Part shown: positions 24,758-33,360 of the stretch, one piece after another
Position numbering within the stretch: the first letter of the stretch is position 1
Layout: every line of letters starts with the position of its first letter
Origin: Armatimonadetes bacterium 13_1_40CM_64_14
GTDB lineage: Bacteria; Sysuimicrobiota; Sysuimicrobiia; Sysuimicrobiales; Kaftiobacteriaceae
Direction of reading: 5' to 3'
Assembly (NCBI GenBank): GCA_001917855.1
Contig: MNEU01000023.1
Span: 1 to 39,614 of the forward strand
Length of the DNA stretch: 39,614 nucleotides
Program-made: the position numbers and the translations under genes
Notes under the pieces: model-generated
The model's input: only the letters and a program-made list of their open reading frames with translations
What the model was told of the DNA's origin: nothing
Database searches by the model: none

Positions 24758-25744
24758 ATGGCGGAAACCCGAGACGCCTCTCAAGTCCCCGATTCCCCCA
24801 CGCCGTCTCCCGGGCCTGGGGCGTCAGGTCACCGCTCGGGTTTCGCCGCGGTTGTCGGTCGTCCCAACGTGGGAAAGTCGGCCCTGGTAAACCGTCTGGT
24901 CGGGCAGAAGGTGGCTATTACCGCGACCGTCCCGCAGACCACGCGGAGCCGGGTGTCAGGAATTCTCACGCGGCCGGACGTCCAGATTGTCTTTATCGAT
25001 ACTCCGGGACTCCATCAGCCTCAGCATCGCCTGGGGGAGTGGATGGTGGATCAAGCACTCCGCGCTCTGGGGGACGCGGATGTCGTGTTGTTCGTGCTGG
25101 ATGCGGGCCGGGGCGTGACGCCGGAGGACGAGCAGGTCGCGGCGAGGCTGCCGCCGTCGCAGCCGCCCGTCGTTGCCGTGGTGAACAAAGCCGATCGCAC
25201 CGATGCCGGATCCCTGAAAGGGATCGAGGCGAGGGTCCGCGCCCTCGGGGGGTTTGCTGGAATCCATGCTGTGTCGGCTGCCACCGGGGCGAATCTGGAC
25301 CACCTGGTAGACCAGGTGGTGGGCCTGTTACCCGAAGGCCCCGAGTACTTCCCCCCGGAGATGTTCACAGACCAGCCCCAGCAGTTCCTCGTCCGCGAAC
25401 TTGTCCGGGAGCAAGCCATCAGCCTGACCAGAGACGAACTCCCCCACAGCATCGCCGTGGAGATCGAGGAGTTTGCGCAGCGTTCTCCTGTCGCTGCTGG
25501 GGGCGGCCCCCAAGGGGCGGGCCCGCCCCTGGTCTACATCCGTGCGGTCCTCCACGTCGAACGCGAGTCCCACAAGAAGATGCTGATCGGCCGGGACGGC
25601 CGGATGCTCAAGGCTATTGGGCAACGCGCCCGGCGGGAGATCGAGGCGCTCCTGGGGTCTCGGATCTACCTCGAGCTGTGGGTGAAGACGACCAAGGGCT
25701 GGCGAGAGCGCGACGACCTCATTAAGGCGTTCTACCCCGAGTAG
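24758..25744 (+). CDS. era: GTPase Era
   Basis: Era is an essential-type GTPase that binds the 3' end of 16S rRNA and checks 30S assembly. The 328-residue protein has G1 GRPNVGKS (34-41), the G2 region PQTTRSR (59-65), G3 DTPG (81-84), G4 NKAD, and a C-terminal KH domain with HKKMLIGRDGRMLKAIG and YLELWVKTTKGWRE. The KH domain carries a small Gly/Pro-rich insertion (VAAGGGPQGAGPP). About 25 N-terminal residues rich in Pro and Ser precede the G domain, so the start could lie further in. In Bacillus era is followed by recO; here a transporter module intervenes. Confidence 0.96.
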   Translation: MAETRDASQVPDSPTPSPGPGASGHRSGFAAVVGRPNVGKSALVNRLVGQKVAITATVPQTTRSRVSGILTRPDVQIVFIDTPGLHQPQHRLGEWMVDQALRALGDADVVLFVLDAGRGVTPEDEQVAARLPPSQPPVVAVVNKADRTDAGSLKGIEARVRALGGFAGIHAVSAATGANLDHLVDQVVGLLPEGPEYFPPEMFTDQPQQFLVRELVREQAISLTRDELPHSIAVEIEEFAQRSPVAAGGGPQGAGPPLVYIRAVLHVERESHKKMLIGRDGRMLKAIGQRARREIEALLGSRIYLELWVKTTKGWRERDDLIKAFYPE

Positions 25745-26050
25745 CCTCCGCAAGTTTCCCCCCGTTCGGTCGCCGATGGACCGATGCAGATGCGTCAGGT
25801 ACAATTTTTTGGGCACAGTGAAGATGAAGCAGGGAATCTTTGCCGAGGCGTGGAATCCGTGCGCGGTTCTGGGCAATGATACGTGTCGGCCGCCTGCTCA
25901 ACGCTCCATTTCTCGACGCGGGCGGTGTCACACTCAGCGTGTTGGGACGTGCCGCAGTGGCCCCCGGTGGGCTCGGGCGGTCTGCAGGACCGGTTTCCTC
26001 CCGACGCGACTCTCTCCCGATGTACAGGTTTGCAGCAATGGAGAGCGCGT
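25745..26050 (+). promoter_or_regulatory. 306-base leader region of the Nramp-MgtE-gate module
   Basis: A possible promoter consists of TGGACC (25777-25782), 17 bases, and TACAAT (25800-25805). That leaves an untranslated leader of about 240 bases before the Nramp start at 26051, long enough for a structured regulatory RNA. The features of the M-box and yybP-ykoY metal riboswitches were not recognised. Short open frames inside it have no family features. Function is unknown; the promoter is by eye. Confidence 0.4.
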
Positions 26051-27388
26051 ATGAAAGCTGAGATCCCCGAGATCGTCTCCCCGCCCCTTGTCCCTCCGGC
26101 GGTCCCCGACCGCGGGATGAACGGTCTGGCCAGGTTGTTCTTCGGTTTTCGCCGGTCCTCCAAAGCCCTGCGCCTGTTTCTCGCGATCGCGGGTCCGGGA
26201 ATTATCGTCATGGTGGCCGACAATGACGCGGGTGGCATCACCACGTACACCGTGACGGGCGCGCAGTACGGCATGCACCTGCTGTGGTTTCTGATTCTGC
26301 TCGGACCGGTGGCCTATTACGTTCAGGAAATGACAGTCCGGCTCGGCGCGGTCACGAAACGGGGCCATGCCGAGGCGATCTTTGCCTCCTTCGGGCGCTT
26401 CTGGGGATGGTTCTCGCTGCTGGATCTGGTCATGACCGACTGGCTCACGATGATCACCGAGTTCATCGGCATGACGGCAGCGTTGAGCATCTTCCACGTT
26501 CCGCCGATCCTCACGGTGGCGATCTGCTGGCTCATCATGGGGTCGATGATCATGACAGGGCAGTACTGGACGTGGGAGAAGATCACGCTCGGGTTTGTCG
26601 TGCTCAACCTGATCTACATCCCCGCGGCGTTTCTGGTCCACCCGTCGGTCCCCGAGGTCCTGCACAATAGCTTCGTTCCCCACTTTCCGCCCGGCGGATT
26701 CACGAACACCCTGTTTTTCCTGCTCATGGCCAACATCGGGACGACGATTGCTCCGTGGATGCTGTTCTTCCAGCAGAGTTCGGTGGTGGACAAAGGCCTG
26801 AAAGAGAAGGATATCAAGTACGGAAAAATCGACACGTTCATCGGCGCGATCTTGACCGTCGTCGTCGCCGTGGTGCTGATCATCGTCGCCGGACAGCTGT
26901 TGCACGGCACGAACGTCGATGATGCCGCGAAAGCCGCCGCCCTGCTGATACCCGAGAACCGGTTCATCGGCACGGTGATGGCGATCGGGTTGTTTGACGC
27001 CGGCCTCCTGGGCGCGGTGTGCATTTCTCTGGCGAGTTCCTGGGCGTTCGGCGAGGTCTTCGGGTGGGCCCATTCCTTGAACCACAAAGTCCGGGAAGCA
27101 CCGTGGTTTTATGCGTACTACTTCTTCGATCTCCTGCTCGCCGGGACGGTCGTGCTGATTCCGAAGGCCCCGTTGGTCCTCATTACGCTGTTCGTGCAGG
27201 TGATTGCCACGACGTTGCTGCCGGCGGCGCTAGTGTTCTTGATCGTGCTCCTGAATGATAAGAAGACCATGGGGAAATACACGAACACGCGGTGGCAGAA
27301 TGTCGCGAATATCACGATTGTCGTGGCGGTCATTGTGACGTCCACGTTCTACGGCATCAGCGCCGTGTTCCCGGATCTCTTTCACTGA
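26051..27388 (+). CDS. Nramp-related divalent-metal transporter (probable NRMT-like Mg2+ importer)
   Basis: This is a 445-residue polytopic membrane protein of the Nramp fold. The start is ATG 26051 with GGAGAG at 26040-26045. The first helix break, DPGN in classical Mn/Fe Nramps, reads DNDAGG (57-62). The helix-6 motif, normally MPHN, reads TTIAPWMLFFQQ (231-242), so the metal-coordinating methionine is an alanine. Loss of that methionine is a known feature of Nramp-related Mg2+ transporters. Other landmarks are GAQYGMHLLWFLILLGPVAYYVQEMTVRLG and the cytosolic FFQQSSVVDKGLKEKD loop. The following genes encode a tiny membrane protein and an MgtE-gate-like protein, which supports a Mg2+ role. 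Ion specificity is inference. Confidence 0.85.
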   Translation: MKAEIPEIVSPPLVPPAVPDRGMNGLARLFFGFRRSSKALRLFLAIAGPGIIVMVADNDAGGITTYTVTGAQYGMHLLWFLILLGPVAYYVQEMTVRLGAVTKRGHAEAIFASFGRFWGWFSLLDLVMTDWLTMITEFIGMTAALSIFHVPPILTVAICWLIMGSMIMTGQYWTWEKITLGFVVLNLIYIPAAFLVHPSVPEVLHNSFVPHFPPGGFTNTLFFLLMANIGTTIAPWMLFFQQSSVVDKGLKEKDIKYGKIDTFIGAILTVVVAVVLIIVAGQLLHGTNVDDAAKAAALLIPENRFIGTVMAIGLFDAGLLGAVCISLASSWAFGEVFGWAHSLNHKVREAPWFYAYYFFDLLLAGTVVLIPKAPLVLITLFVQVIATTLLPAALVFLIVLLNDKKTMGKYTNTRWQNVANITIVVAVIVTSTFYGISAVFPDLFH

Positions 27389-27409
27389 TCGCCTCGGCGG
27401 GAGGACACG

Positions 27410-27592
27410 ATGGGCCGGATTTTTGAAAGCCTCAAAACACAGATCCGCGAAGTCAATCGCCGGTACGCGACGCCCGAGATTACCATGACGCCGTTTGTAA
27501 AGTTCTGCTTGGTGAGCCTGAGAGTGTATCTGCTGGTGCTGGTCACGCTGCTGATTGTCAAATTCGTTTTGGTGGCCCGGCAGGCGCTGTGA
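27410..27592 (+). CDS. Small single-span membrane protein, unknown
   Basis: The frame encodes 60 residues: a basic, polar N-terminus (MGRIFESLKTQIREVNRRYA), a short linker, and one hydrophobic helix (FVKFCLVSLRVYLLVLVTLLIVKFVL split around residues 30-55). The ATG at 27410 is preceded by a strong GGGAGGA a few bases upstream. Its stop overlaps the next ATG by one base (TGATG), so it is a real, co-translated gene rather than a chance frame. I do not recognise a family. Its place between an Nramp-type transporter and a soluble MgtE-gate protein suggests an accessory or tethering subunit; that is inference. Confidence 0.75.
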   Translation: MGRIFESLKTQIREVNRRYATPEITMTPFVKFCLVSLRVYLLVLVTLLIVKFVLVARQAL

Positions 27593-28863
27593 TGGAGACC
27601 TTCACGCCCAACGCCCGCACGCCGGAGCGCATTTTTCGCCTCAGCGACGTGGTCCGGGCTCCCGTCAGGTTCGGGGAGGAGAGGATTGGTCGGCTCTCCG
27701 ACCTGATCATTGTGGACCGGGACGTCGTGGCCGAGGTGACCCACATCCGAGTCCAACGCCCCTTTGGGCGGCCGCCGTGGTTTGTTCCCTGGGCCGAGAT
27801 TGCCCACTTCTCGGAGAAGCAGGTGGTCGTGAGACCTGGAATTCCGACCGGCGCGCTGGAACGAGAGCCTGCGGGCGCCGTGCTCCTGGAAGATTACATC
27901 GTCGACAAGAAAGTGTTGGATGTCGAAGGCCGCGAGATTGAGGTGGTGTACGATGTCTCCTTGGCGCTGAAGGGCGCACGCCTGTACGTCGTGGGCGTGG
28001 ACATTTCGCGACGGGGGCTGTTACGGCGGATTGGCTTGAAGTGGCTTGCCAACCTCACCGCGGGCATCACCGATCGGATCGAGAACGACATGATTGGGTG
28101 GGGGTTGGTGGAGCCGTTGCCCGCTGGCATCGGCAGCTTTGCGGGAGACCTCAAACTCAAAGTGGTGAAGGAAGAGCTGGCCAAGATCCCGCCCATCGAT
28201 GTCGCCCGAATCCTCGAGCAGCTCGGGCGCGACGAACGGCTGGCGATCTTCAACACAATGGAACCGGGGCGGGCCTCCGATGCGCTCGAGGCCTTGGATC
28301 CCAAGTCCCAACGGGAGCTGATCTCCGCCCTGCCCAGTGAGAAGGCGGGAAACCTCATTAATGCCATGACGCCTGGGCAAGCCGCGGATGTCCTGGCGGT
28401 GTTGCCGTGGTCGGACGTGTACCGCATCCTCGCCTTTCTCGACCGGGACAAAGCCGACAAAGTTCGGAAAATCTTGGGGGAGCAAGACCAGCGGATCAAA
28501 AACTACATTTCCTCCGACTACCTCAAACTGCGACCGGAAACCACCGTCGCGCAGGCCCGTCAACTCCTCCGCGCCGCACAGGAACAGGAGGCGGTGGCCT
28601 ACTTGTATGTGCTGGACGCCAAGGATCACCTCCTCGGATTGGTGAACGCGGTGGACCTCTTGGCGGCCTCGGATGATACGCCCGTGCGAAGTATCCTCAA
28701 AGGTTCTCCGACCTATCTGAACGTCGAGGCGACCCTCAAAGACTCCTCGGAGATGTTCGCGCGGTATGGCTTCCGCGCGCTTCCCGTCGTGGATCGACAC
28801 GGGAAAATGAAGGGGGTCGTCCTCTCGCGCGACGTGAGGGGCCTGAAGCATGCCGGTCTATAA
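27592..28863 (+). CDS. PRC-barrel, MgtE_N and CBS domain protein (soluble Mg2+ sensor-like)
   Basis: The 423-residue soluble protein has an N-terminal PRC-barrel-like region (about 15-80 and 95-140: FRLSDVVRAPVRFGEERIGRL; LEDYIVDKKVLDVEGREIEVV). An MgtE N-type helical superhelix follows (about 200-300) with repeated units such as IDVARILEQLGRDERLAIFNTM, ASDALEALDP and AADVLAVLPWSDVYRIL. Two CBS modules complete it (about 305-420). In MgtE channels the N and CBS domains bind Mg2+ and close the pore; here no membrane domain follows. It overlaps the 60-residue gene upstream and recO downstream by 14 bases. It probably senses Mg2+ or a nucleotide for the neighbouring Nramp-type carrier (inference). 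GTG 27589 is an alternative start. Confidence 0.85.
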   Translation: METFTPNARTPERIFRLSDVVRAPVRFGEERIGRLSDLIIVDRDVVAEVTHIRVQRPFGRPPWFVPWAEIAHFSEKQVVVRPGIPTGALEREPAGAVLLEDYIVDKKVLDVEGREIEVVYDVSLALKGARLYVVGVDISRRGLLRRIGLKWLANLTAGITDRIENDMIGWGLVEPLPAGIGSFAGDLKLKVVKEELAKIPPIDVARILEQLGRDERLAIFNTMEPGRASDALEALDPKSQRELISALPSEKAGNLINAMTPGQAADVLAVLPWSDVYRILAFLDRDKADKVRKILGEQDQRIKNYISSDYLKLRPETTVAQARQLLRAAQEQEAVAYLYVLDAKDHLLGLVNAVDLLAASDDTPVRSILKGSPTYLNVEATLKDSSEMFARYGFRALPVVDRHGKMKGVVLSRDVRGLKHAGL

Positions 28864-29617
28864 GGCGGAAGCGATCGTGCTCCGCCGCACTAACCTCGGC
28901 GAAGCCGATCGGATCGTCACGCTGTTCTGCCGCGACCAGGGGAAAGTGGCCGCGGTGGCAAAGGGCGCGCGCAAGCCCAAGAGCCGGTTGTCCGGCCGGC
29001 TGGAGTTGTTCTCGCATGTACGGCTTCTGCTGGCGGTGGGCCGCAGCCTGGATGTCGTGTCGCAGGTGGACGTCGTGCACGCCCACTCCCCCCTGCGGGC
29101 AGACCTGGAGCGGCTGGGATTTGCCGCGTTTGCGATCGAGTTGACCGATCGCGCCACCGCGGACCGCGAACCCGCCCCGGAGATCTTTGAGAGTCTCTGC
29201 GGCGCGCTCGAACACATGCAGGAAGCGGACCCGCAGTTGGTCGCGCTGTGGTTTGTCGCGCGATTGCTCGTGCACACAGGCTATGCGCCGGTCACGGATC
29301 AGTGCCAAGTGTGCGGACGAGTTGTCCGCGGGACGTCGGCCTTCAGCTACGCCCTCGGCGGCACGCTGTGTGAGGCGGACCGCCATCGTGATCCCGACGC
29401 CATCGTGGTCTCCGCAGGTGCGCTGCATATGGTGGGCGGTTTGCTGCACGCGCAGCCCCCGGCCCTGGGGACGCTGACACCGGATCGGAAGCTGCGTTCG
29501 GAAGTCGGGGGAGTCTTGCAGCGTTACGCTGAGTATCGGTGGGAAACGAAGTTGAAGAGTCCGGGGGTCATCGCCGCGCTCGCCCGACCTGCACGAACGC
29601 AGCGCCGGGTAAACTAA
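28850..29617 (+). CDS. recO: DNA repair protein RecO
   Basis: RecO anneals DNA and, with RecR, loads RecA onto SSB-coated single strands. The 255-residue protein has the N-terminal OB fold (MPVYKAEAIVLRRTNLGEADRIVTLFCRDQGKVAAVAKGARKPKSRLSGRLELFSHVRLLL in several conserved pieces), a helical middle, and a partial zinc-finger segment CQVCG with a later cysteine in GGTLCEADRH. The start ATG overlaps the end of the preceding gene by 14 bases. The gene's usual neighbour era lies upstream beyond the inserted transporter module. Confidence 0.93.
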   Translation: MPVYKAEAIVLRRTNLGEADRIVTLFCRDQGKVAAVAKGARKPKSRLSGRLELFSHVRLLLAVGRSLDVVSQVDVVHAHSPLRADLERLGFAAFAIELTDRATADREPAPEIFESLCGALEHMQEADPQLVALWFVARLLVHTGYAPVTDQCQVCGRVVRGTSAFSYALGGTLCEADRHRDPDAIVVSAGALHMVGGLLHAQPPALGTLTPDRKLRSEVGGVLQRYAEYRWETKLKSPGVIAALARPARTQRRVN

Positions 29618-29655
29618 ATGTGAAACGGGTTTCATCTTCTTGGCCGGACGGCGTG

Positions 29656-29664
29656 TGCTATAGT
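29656..29664 (+). promoter_or_regulatory. Extended -10 promoter-like element
   Basis: TATAGT (29659-29664) preceded by TGC (29656-29658) resembles an extended -10 element in the gap after recO. It could serve the small membrane-protein gene and the glycine T-box leader downstream. No clear -35 was found. Confidence 0.45.
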
Positions 29665-29686
29665 GTGGAAGTTGGGGGTGAACGGA

Positions 29687-29941
29687 GTGGAGATCGATCT
29701 TGAACGGGCCCGCCGCGCGTTGCTGCAGTTAGGTACCGCGCTGGAAGATGCCCGCGGCGTGATCCGGCCCGGTCCGGATGGTTTGGTGCGGGTGAAGACA
29801 GAGGACCGGGTTGTGGAACTCCCCCTGTCCTGGGCGGTCGCCGGTGCGGTGGCATTCGCCGTGGCCGCGATCCTCTCGACGGTGCCCATGCCATCGGCCC
29901 GGCGCCGCGAGCGCAGCGAGGAACCTCTGGGTATCGGCTAA
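29687..29941 (+). CDS. Small hypothetical membrane protein
   Basis: The frame encodes about 84 residues: an amphipathic N-terminus (VEIDLERARRALLQLGTALEDARG), a short beta-like stretch (RVKTEDRVVELPL), one hydrophobic span (WAVAGAVAFAVAAILSTV), and a basic tail. GTG 29687 is chosen because GGGGGTGA lies 5 bases upstream; GTG 29678 and GTG 29663 are in frame and possible. Codon use matches the neighbours, and it sits just after a promoter-like element. No family is recognised. The evidence that it is a real gene is moderate. Confidence 0.55.
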   Translation: MEIDLERARRALLQLGTALEDARGVIRPGPDGLVRVKTEDRVVELPLSWAVAGAVAFAVAAILSTVPMPSARRRERSEEPLGIG

Positions 29942-29989
29942 ACGCTCGGTCGACCCGACCCGGTCACCGTCCGCGTGCCGGGTGGGCTA

Positions 29990-30250
29990 GGCGGTGGTAG
30001 TGCGGGAGAAGAGTAGCTTGCTGGTGTCCCTAGCGAGCCCGCGTGCGTGGTGCAAGCGGGCGGCACAGCCGGTGAACGGGACTCCTGGACCCGCCGCTGA
30101 GTTGCATGAGGATGTACGACGGCTCGTCTCCGTTAGATGACGACGAGAGCAGGCCCCACGTAGGGCGTGAACGTAACGATGCGAGCCGGCTGGGGTCTGA
30201 AGCAGGGTGGAACCACGGAGGCCCCCGTCCCTGAGGCGGTGGCCGTTTTT
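29990..30250 (+). ncRNA. T-box leader, glycine type, upstream of glyQS
   Basis: T-box RNAs bind uncharged tRNA and prevent termination. The diagnostic antiterminator sequence AGGGTGGAACCACGG lies at 30204-30218, followed by an intrinsic terminator. Stem I can be drawn from GGCGG (29990-29994) with CCGCC (30091-30095). Inside it GGAG pairs with CTCC, and a distal hairpin GCTTGCT/AGCGAGC is present. The candidate specifier is GGG (30078-30080) or GGA (30079-30081), both glycine codons, in the 3' strand of the internal loop. That fits the downstream glycyl-tRNA synthetase genes. Exact boundaries and the specifier need a structure model. Confidence 0.9.
30220..30250 (+). terminator. T-box regulated intrinsic terminator
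   Basis: GGCC (30220-30223) and CCG (30225-30227) pair with CGG (30237-30239) and GGCC (30241-30244) with one mismatch. An inner CC/GG pair extends the stem, and TTTTT (30246-30250) follows. It overlaps the side of the T-box antiterminator, as expected for mutually exclusive folds. Confidence 0.8.
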
Positions 30251-30300
30251 GTTTGCCGACCGCGGGCCAGCCAGCTGAGCGGTGCGGTCGGAGGTGTGCG

Positions 30301-31215
30301 GTGACCCTGCAAGATGTGATCCTAACCCTCCAGCGTTTTTGGGCAGCCCAGGACTGCGTCCTCGAGCAACCCTACGATGTCGAGGTAGGCGCCGGGACGA
30401 TGCACCCCGCCACCTTCCTGCGTGCGCTGGGGCCGGAGCCCTGGAGGGTGGCCTTTGTGCAACCATCTCGTCGGCCGGCCGACGGCCGGTACGGTGAAAA
30501 CCCGAACCGTCTGTTTAAACACTTCCAATATCAAGTCGTCTTGAAGCCCTCGCCGGATAACAGCCAGGATCTCTATCTGCGTAGCCTCGGGCAGCTCGGC
30601 ATCAAACTGCCAGAGCACGATGTGCGTTTCTTAGAGGATGACTGGGAGGCCCCGACCCTCGGGGCCTCGGGGCTGGGCTGGCAGGTGTTTCTAGACGGCC
30701 AAGAGATCACCCAGTTCACCTATTTCCAACAGATGGGTGGGCTGGAGACAAAACCGGTCTCGGTCGAACTCACCTACGGGCTCGAGCGGATTGCAATGTT
30801 CATCCAACACAAGGCTAGCGTTTTCGAGATCGAGTGGGCACGAGGGATCACGTATGGCGAACTCCGGAAGCAGGACGAAGCAGAGCAATCCGCTTACGGA
30901 TTTGACCGCGCAGACGTCGCCACGGTGCGTCAAGCCTTTACGAGTAGCGAGGCTGAGGGCTTGCGTCTGGTAGACGCGGGGCTCATCTTGCCGGCCTACG
31001 ACCAGGTCTTGAAGTGCTCTCACCTGTTCAACCTCCTCGATGCGCGTCGCGCTTTGAGTGTCGCCGAGCGGACGACGCTGATGGGCCGCTGCCGGACGCT
31101 CGCTCGCCGGTGTGCCGAGGGGTATGTGGCTAAGCGTGGCGAGCTGGGGTTTCCCCTCCTGCGTGCGGCGGGGCGACGTCATGGGCCAAAAGGCTCCAAG
31201 GCGGCGCATGCCTGA
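30301..31215 (+). CDS. glyQ: Glycyl-tRNA synthetase alpha subunit
   Basis: This is the catalytic subunit of the bacterial alpha2-beta2 glycyl-tRNA synthetase, which charges tRNA-Gly. The 304-residue protein carries the class II motifs of Gly[41 protein letters not shown] in pieces at the N-terminus, then [21 protein letters not shown] and GLEITQ-like [16 protein letters not shown], and [19 protein letters not shown] 30301 is the start, preceded by GGAGGTG at 30290-30296. Earlier in-frame codons would lie at the T-box terminator. It overlaps the glyS start by 8 bases. Expression should rise when tRNA-Gly is uncharged. Confidence 0.97.
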   Translation: MTLQDVILTLQRFWAAQDCVLEQPYDVEVGAGTMHPATFLRALGPEPWRVAFVQPSRRPADGRYGENPNRLFKHFQYQVVLKPSPDNSQDLYLRSLGQLGIKLPEHDVRFLEDDWEAPTLGASGLGWQVFLDGQEITQFTYFQQMGGLETKPVSVELTYGLERIAMFIQHKASVFEIEWARGITYGELRKQDEAEQSAYGFDRADVATVRQAFTSSEAEGLRLVDAGLILPAYDQVLKCSHLFNLLDARRALSVAERTTLMGRCRTLARRCAEGYVAKRGELGFPLLRAAGRRHGPKGSKAAHA

Positions 31216-33337
31216 CCTGTTGCTGGAAATCGGGACCGAGGAGCTGCCTCCTTTTGACATCGCGCCGGCGCTGGGTCAGTTGGCCACACGCGTGCGGACG
31301 GCCCTCAACGATTTGCGCCTCGAAGTCGGCGACGTGCAGACGATCGGAACGCCGCGCCGCCTCGCGTGTCTGTGTTCGGGCGTGCCTCTCCGCCAGCCCC
31401 CTGCGGTGCGGGAGGTACGCGGGCCCGCGGCTCAAGTCGCGTTCGAGGCGGGAGGTCGGCCGACGCCTGCCGCGGTCGGGTTTGCCCGCAGCCAAGGGAT
31501 CCCCGTGGAGCGGCTCCAGGTGCAAGAGGTCGCCGGCAAACGTTATGCGGTGGCGGTCGTACAAGAGAAAGGCCATCCCGCATCTCAGGTGCTTCCCGCA
31601 GCGCTGGTCACCGCCGTCTTGGGCGTGTCGTTCACCAAAACCATGCGGTGGGGTGATCGCGACATCCGATTTGCGCGCCCCATTCGCTGGGTTGTAGCCT
31701 TGCTGGATAAAATCGTCCTCCCTCTGGAGCTCGCAGGATGTCGGGCGGCCCATGTCACGTACGGGCACCGCACGCTTCGTCCCGGTCCACACTCTGTTTC
31801 CCATCCCTCACGCTACGAGACCGTGTTGAAGTCCACCGGAATCATCGGCCATCCTGCGGAGCGGCGTAAGATCATTGTCCGCCAAGTCACCGATCTTGCT
31901 CGCCGAGCCGGAGGCGCCCCACTTCTCGACGCGCACCTCTTGGACGAGATCGTCATGAGCACAGAGCATCCGCAGGCGCTGCGCGGCGCATTTGCGGTGG
32001 AGTTTTTGACGCTGCCGCGGCCTGTGCTCGTCACGGTCATGCAGCACCATCAGAAGTACTTTGCCATTGAAGATGCTCAGCATGGGCTGCGACCCACTTT
32101 CATCGCGGTACGTGACGGAGATACCAAGCATCTGGCGACCGTTCAACAGGGCCATGAGTGGGTACTGCAGGCGCGCTTGACCGATGCTCGCTTCTTCTTC
32201 AAAGAAGACCGCAAGCAGCGCTTAGAAGACTGTCTGCCACGTCTGGAAGGCGTCACCTTCCTTGCCCAACTCGGGACCATGGCCGAGAAGACCCAGCGGC
32301 TTGTCAATTTGGCCCGCCAGTTGTCTACGATGCTGTTGCTGGATGGGCACACCAGCGAAGCGCTTCTGCGTGCGGCGACGCTGTGCAAGGCCGACTTGGT
32401 GACGCATCTGGTCGGGGAGTTTCCGGAACTGCAAGGGACCATGGGGCAGATCTATGCCGAACTCGACGGGGAACCGACCGAGGTTGCCCGCGCGATCGGG
32501 GAGCACTACCGGCCGACGGGGGGAGACGACAGTCCTCCTAAGACGGAAGTCGGGGCGTTGCTCGGCCTGGTGGACAAACTGGATACTTTGATCGGCGCGT
32601 TGGGAGCGGGGTTAGTCCCCAGCGGCTCGCAGGACCCCTATGGGTTGCGTCGCGCGGGACAGGGGATCGTGGAGATTGTGCAGATGCTTCGGCTGCACCT
32701 GTCTGTGAAGGCGCTCGCGTCCGCTGCCCGCGCGGGCTATGGGACCTTGCCCCGTTCGAGTGTGGTCGACGAGGTCGCCGACTTCCTGCGGCAGCGACTC
32801 CGCGCGCTGCTGACTGAACGCGGTTTGCGTTACGATCTGGTGGACGCGGCTTTGGCGGTCAGTGACGACGACCTGTTGGCTGCGGCCGACCGCGCCGCGG
32901 CCTTGCAGGCGTATGTGTCTCGCCGCCCTGAGTTTTCGCGGCTCTGGGTCGCCTACGACCGCGCCTCTCGGATCCTGACTGCGCCCTCCAGTGGAAAAGC
33001 GGATGCCCAGAAGTTTGAGTCGCCCACAGAGCACCAGCTGTACAAAGTCCTCACCGCGGTCTCACCTAAGGTTGCCCTGTCGGTGGCGGCGGGGGACATC
33101 GTGAAAGCCATGGAGCACCTCTTGCCGCTCGCCGAGCCGGTGGATCGGTTATTTGATGACGTTTTGATCATGGCTCCCGACCCGGCGGTGAGGGCAAACC
33201 GTCTGGCGTTGCTGAGGTCGGTCACAGAAGTTTTTCGGCTTGTTGCGGACTTTTCCAAAGTGGTTATGGCTGATGCGCAGGCCCCCGCGGCCGCACGGCA
33301 ACGGGGAACAGAACAACCTAAGACGAAGAAAACCTAG
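31208..33337 (+). CDS. glyS: Glycyl-tRNA synthetase beta subunit
   Basis: The beta subunit binds tRNA-Gly and is required for charging. The 709-residue protein starts with the family signature [18 protein letters not shown]. It also has [77 protein letters not shown] and the [12 protein letters not shown] segment of the HD-like region. The C-terminal anticodon-binding domain ends [24 protein letters not shown] 31208 begins at the signature and overlaps glyQ; ATG 31181 is also in frame and would add nine basic residues. Length fits the family (about 690). Confidence 0.96.
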   Translation: MPDLLLEIGTEELPPFDIAPALGQLATRVRTALNDLRLEVGDVQTIGTPRRLACLCSGVPLRQPPAVREVRGPAAQVAFEAGGRPTPAAVGFARSQGIPVERLQVQEVAGKRYAVAVVQEKGHPASQVLPAALVTAVLGVSFTKTMRWGDRDIRFARPIRWVVALLDKIVLPLELAGCRAAHVTYGHRTLRPGPHSVSHPSRYETVLKSTGIIGHPAERRKIIVRQVTDLARRAGGAPLLDAHLLDEIVMSTEHPQALRGAFAVEFLTLPRPVLVTVMQHHQKYFAIEDAQHGLRPTFIAVRDGDTKHLATVQQGHEWVLQARLTDARFFFKEDRKQRLEDCLPRLEGVTFLAQLGTMAEKTQRLVNLARQLSTMLLLDGHTSEALLRAATLCKADLVTHLVGEFPELQGTMGQIYAELDGEPTEVARAIGEHYRPTGGDDSPPKTEVGALLGLVDKLDTLIGALGAGLVPSGSQDPYGLRRAGQGIVEIVQMLRLHLSVKALASAARAGYGTLPRSSVVDEVADFLRQRLRALLTERGLRYDLVDAALAVSDDDLLAAADRAAALQAYVSRRPEFSRLWVAYDRASRILTAPSSGKADAQKFESPTEHQLYKVLTAVSPKVALSVAAGDIVKAMEHLLPLAEPVDRLFDDVLIMAPDPAVRANRLALLRSVTEVFRLVADFSKVVMADAQAPAAARQRGTEQPKTKKT

Positions 33338-33360
33338 CAGTCCCCCGGTGAGGTGAACCG

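Noticed and set aside
25805-26050. Possible known metal riboswitch (M-box or yybP-ykoY)
   Set aside because: The conserved core sequences of those classes were not found on reading; only a generic long leader can be claimed.
25840-26061. Short plus-strand frames in the leader before the Nramp-type gene
   Set aside because: No ribosome-binding site, no family pattern, and they overlap the better-supported start at 26051.
25934-27085. 383-codon minus-strand frame opposite the Nramp-type gene
   Set aside because: Highly charged composition with no recognisable fold; it mirrors the codon pattern of the real plus-strand gene.
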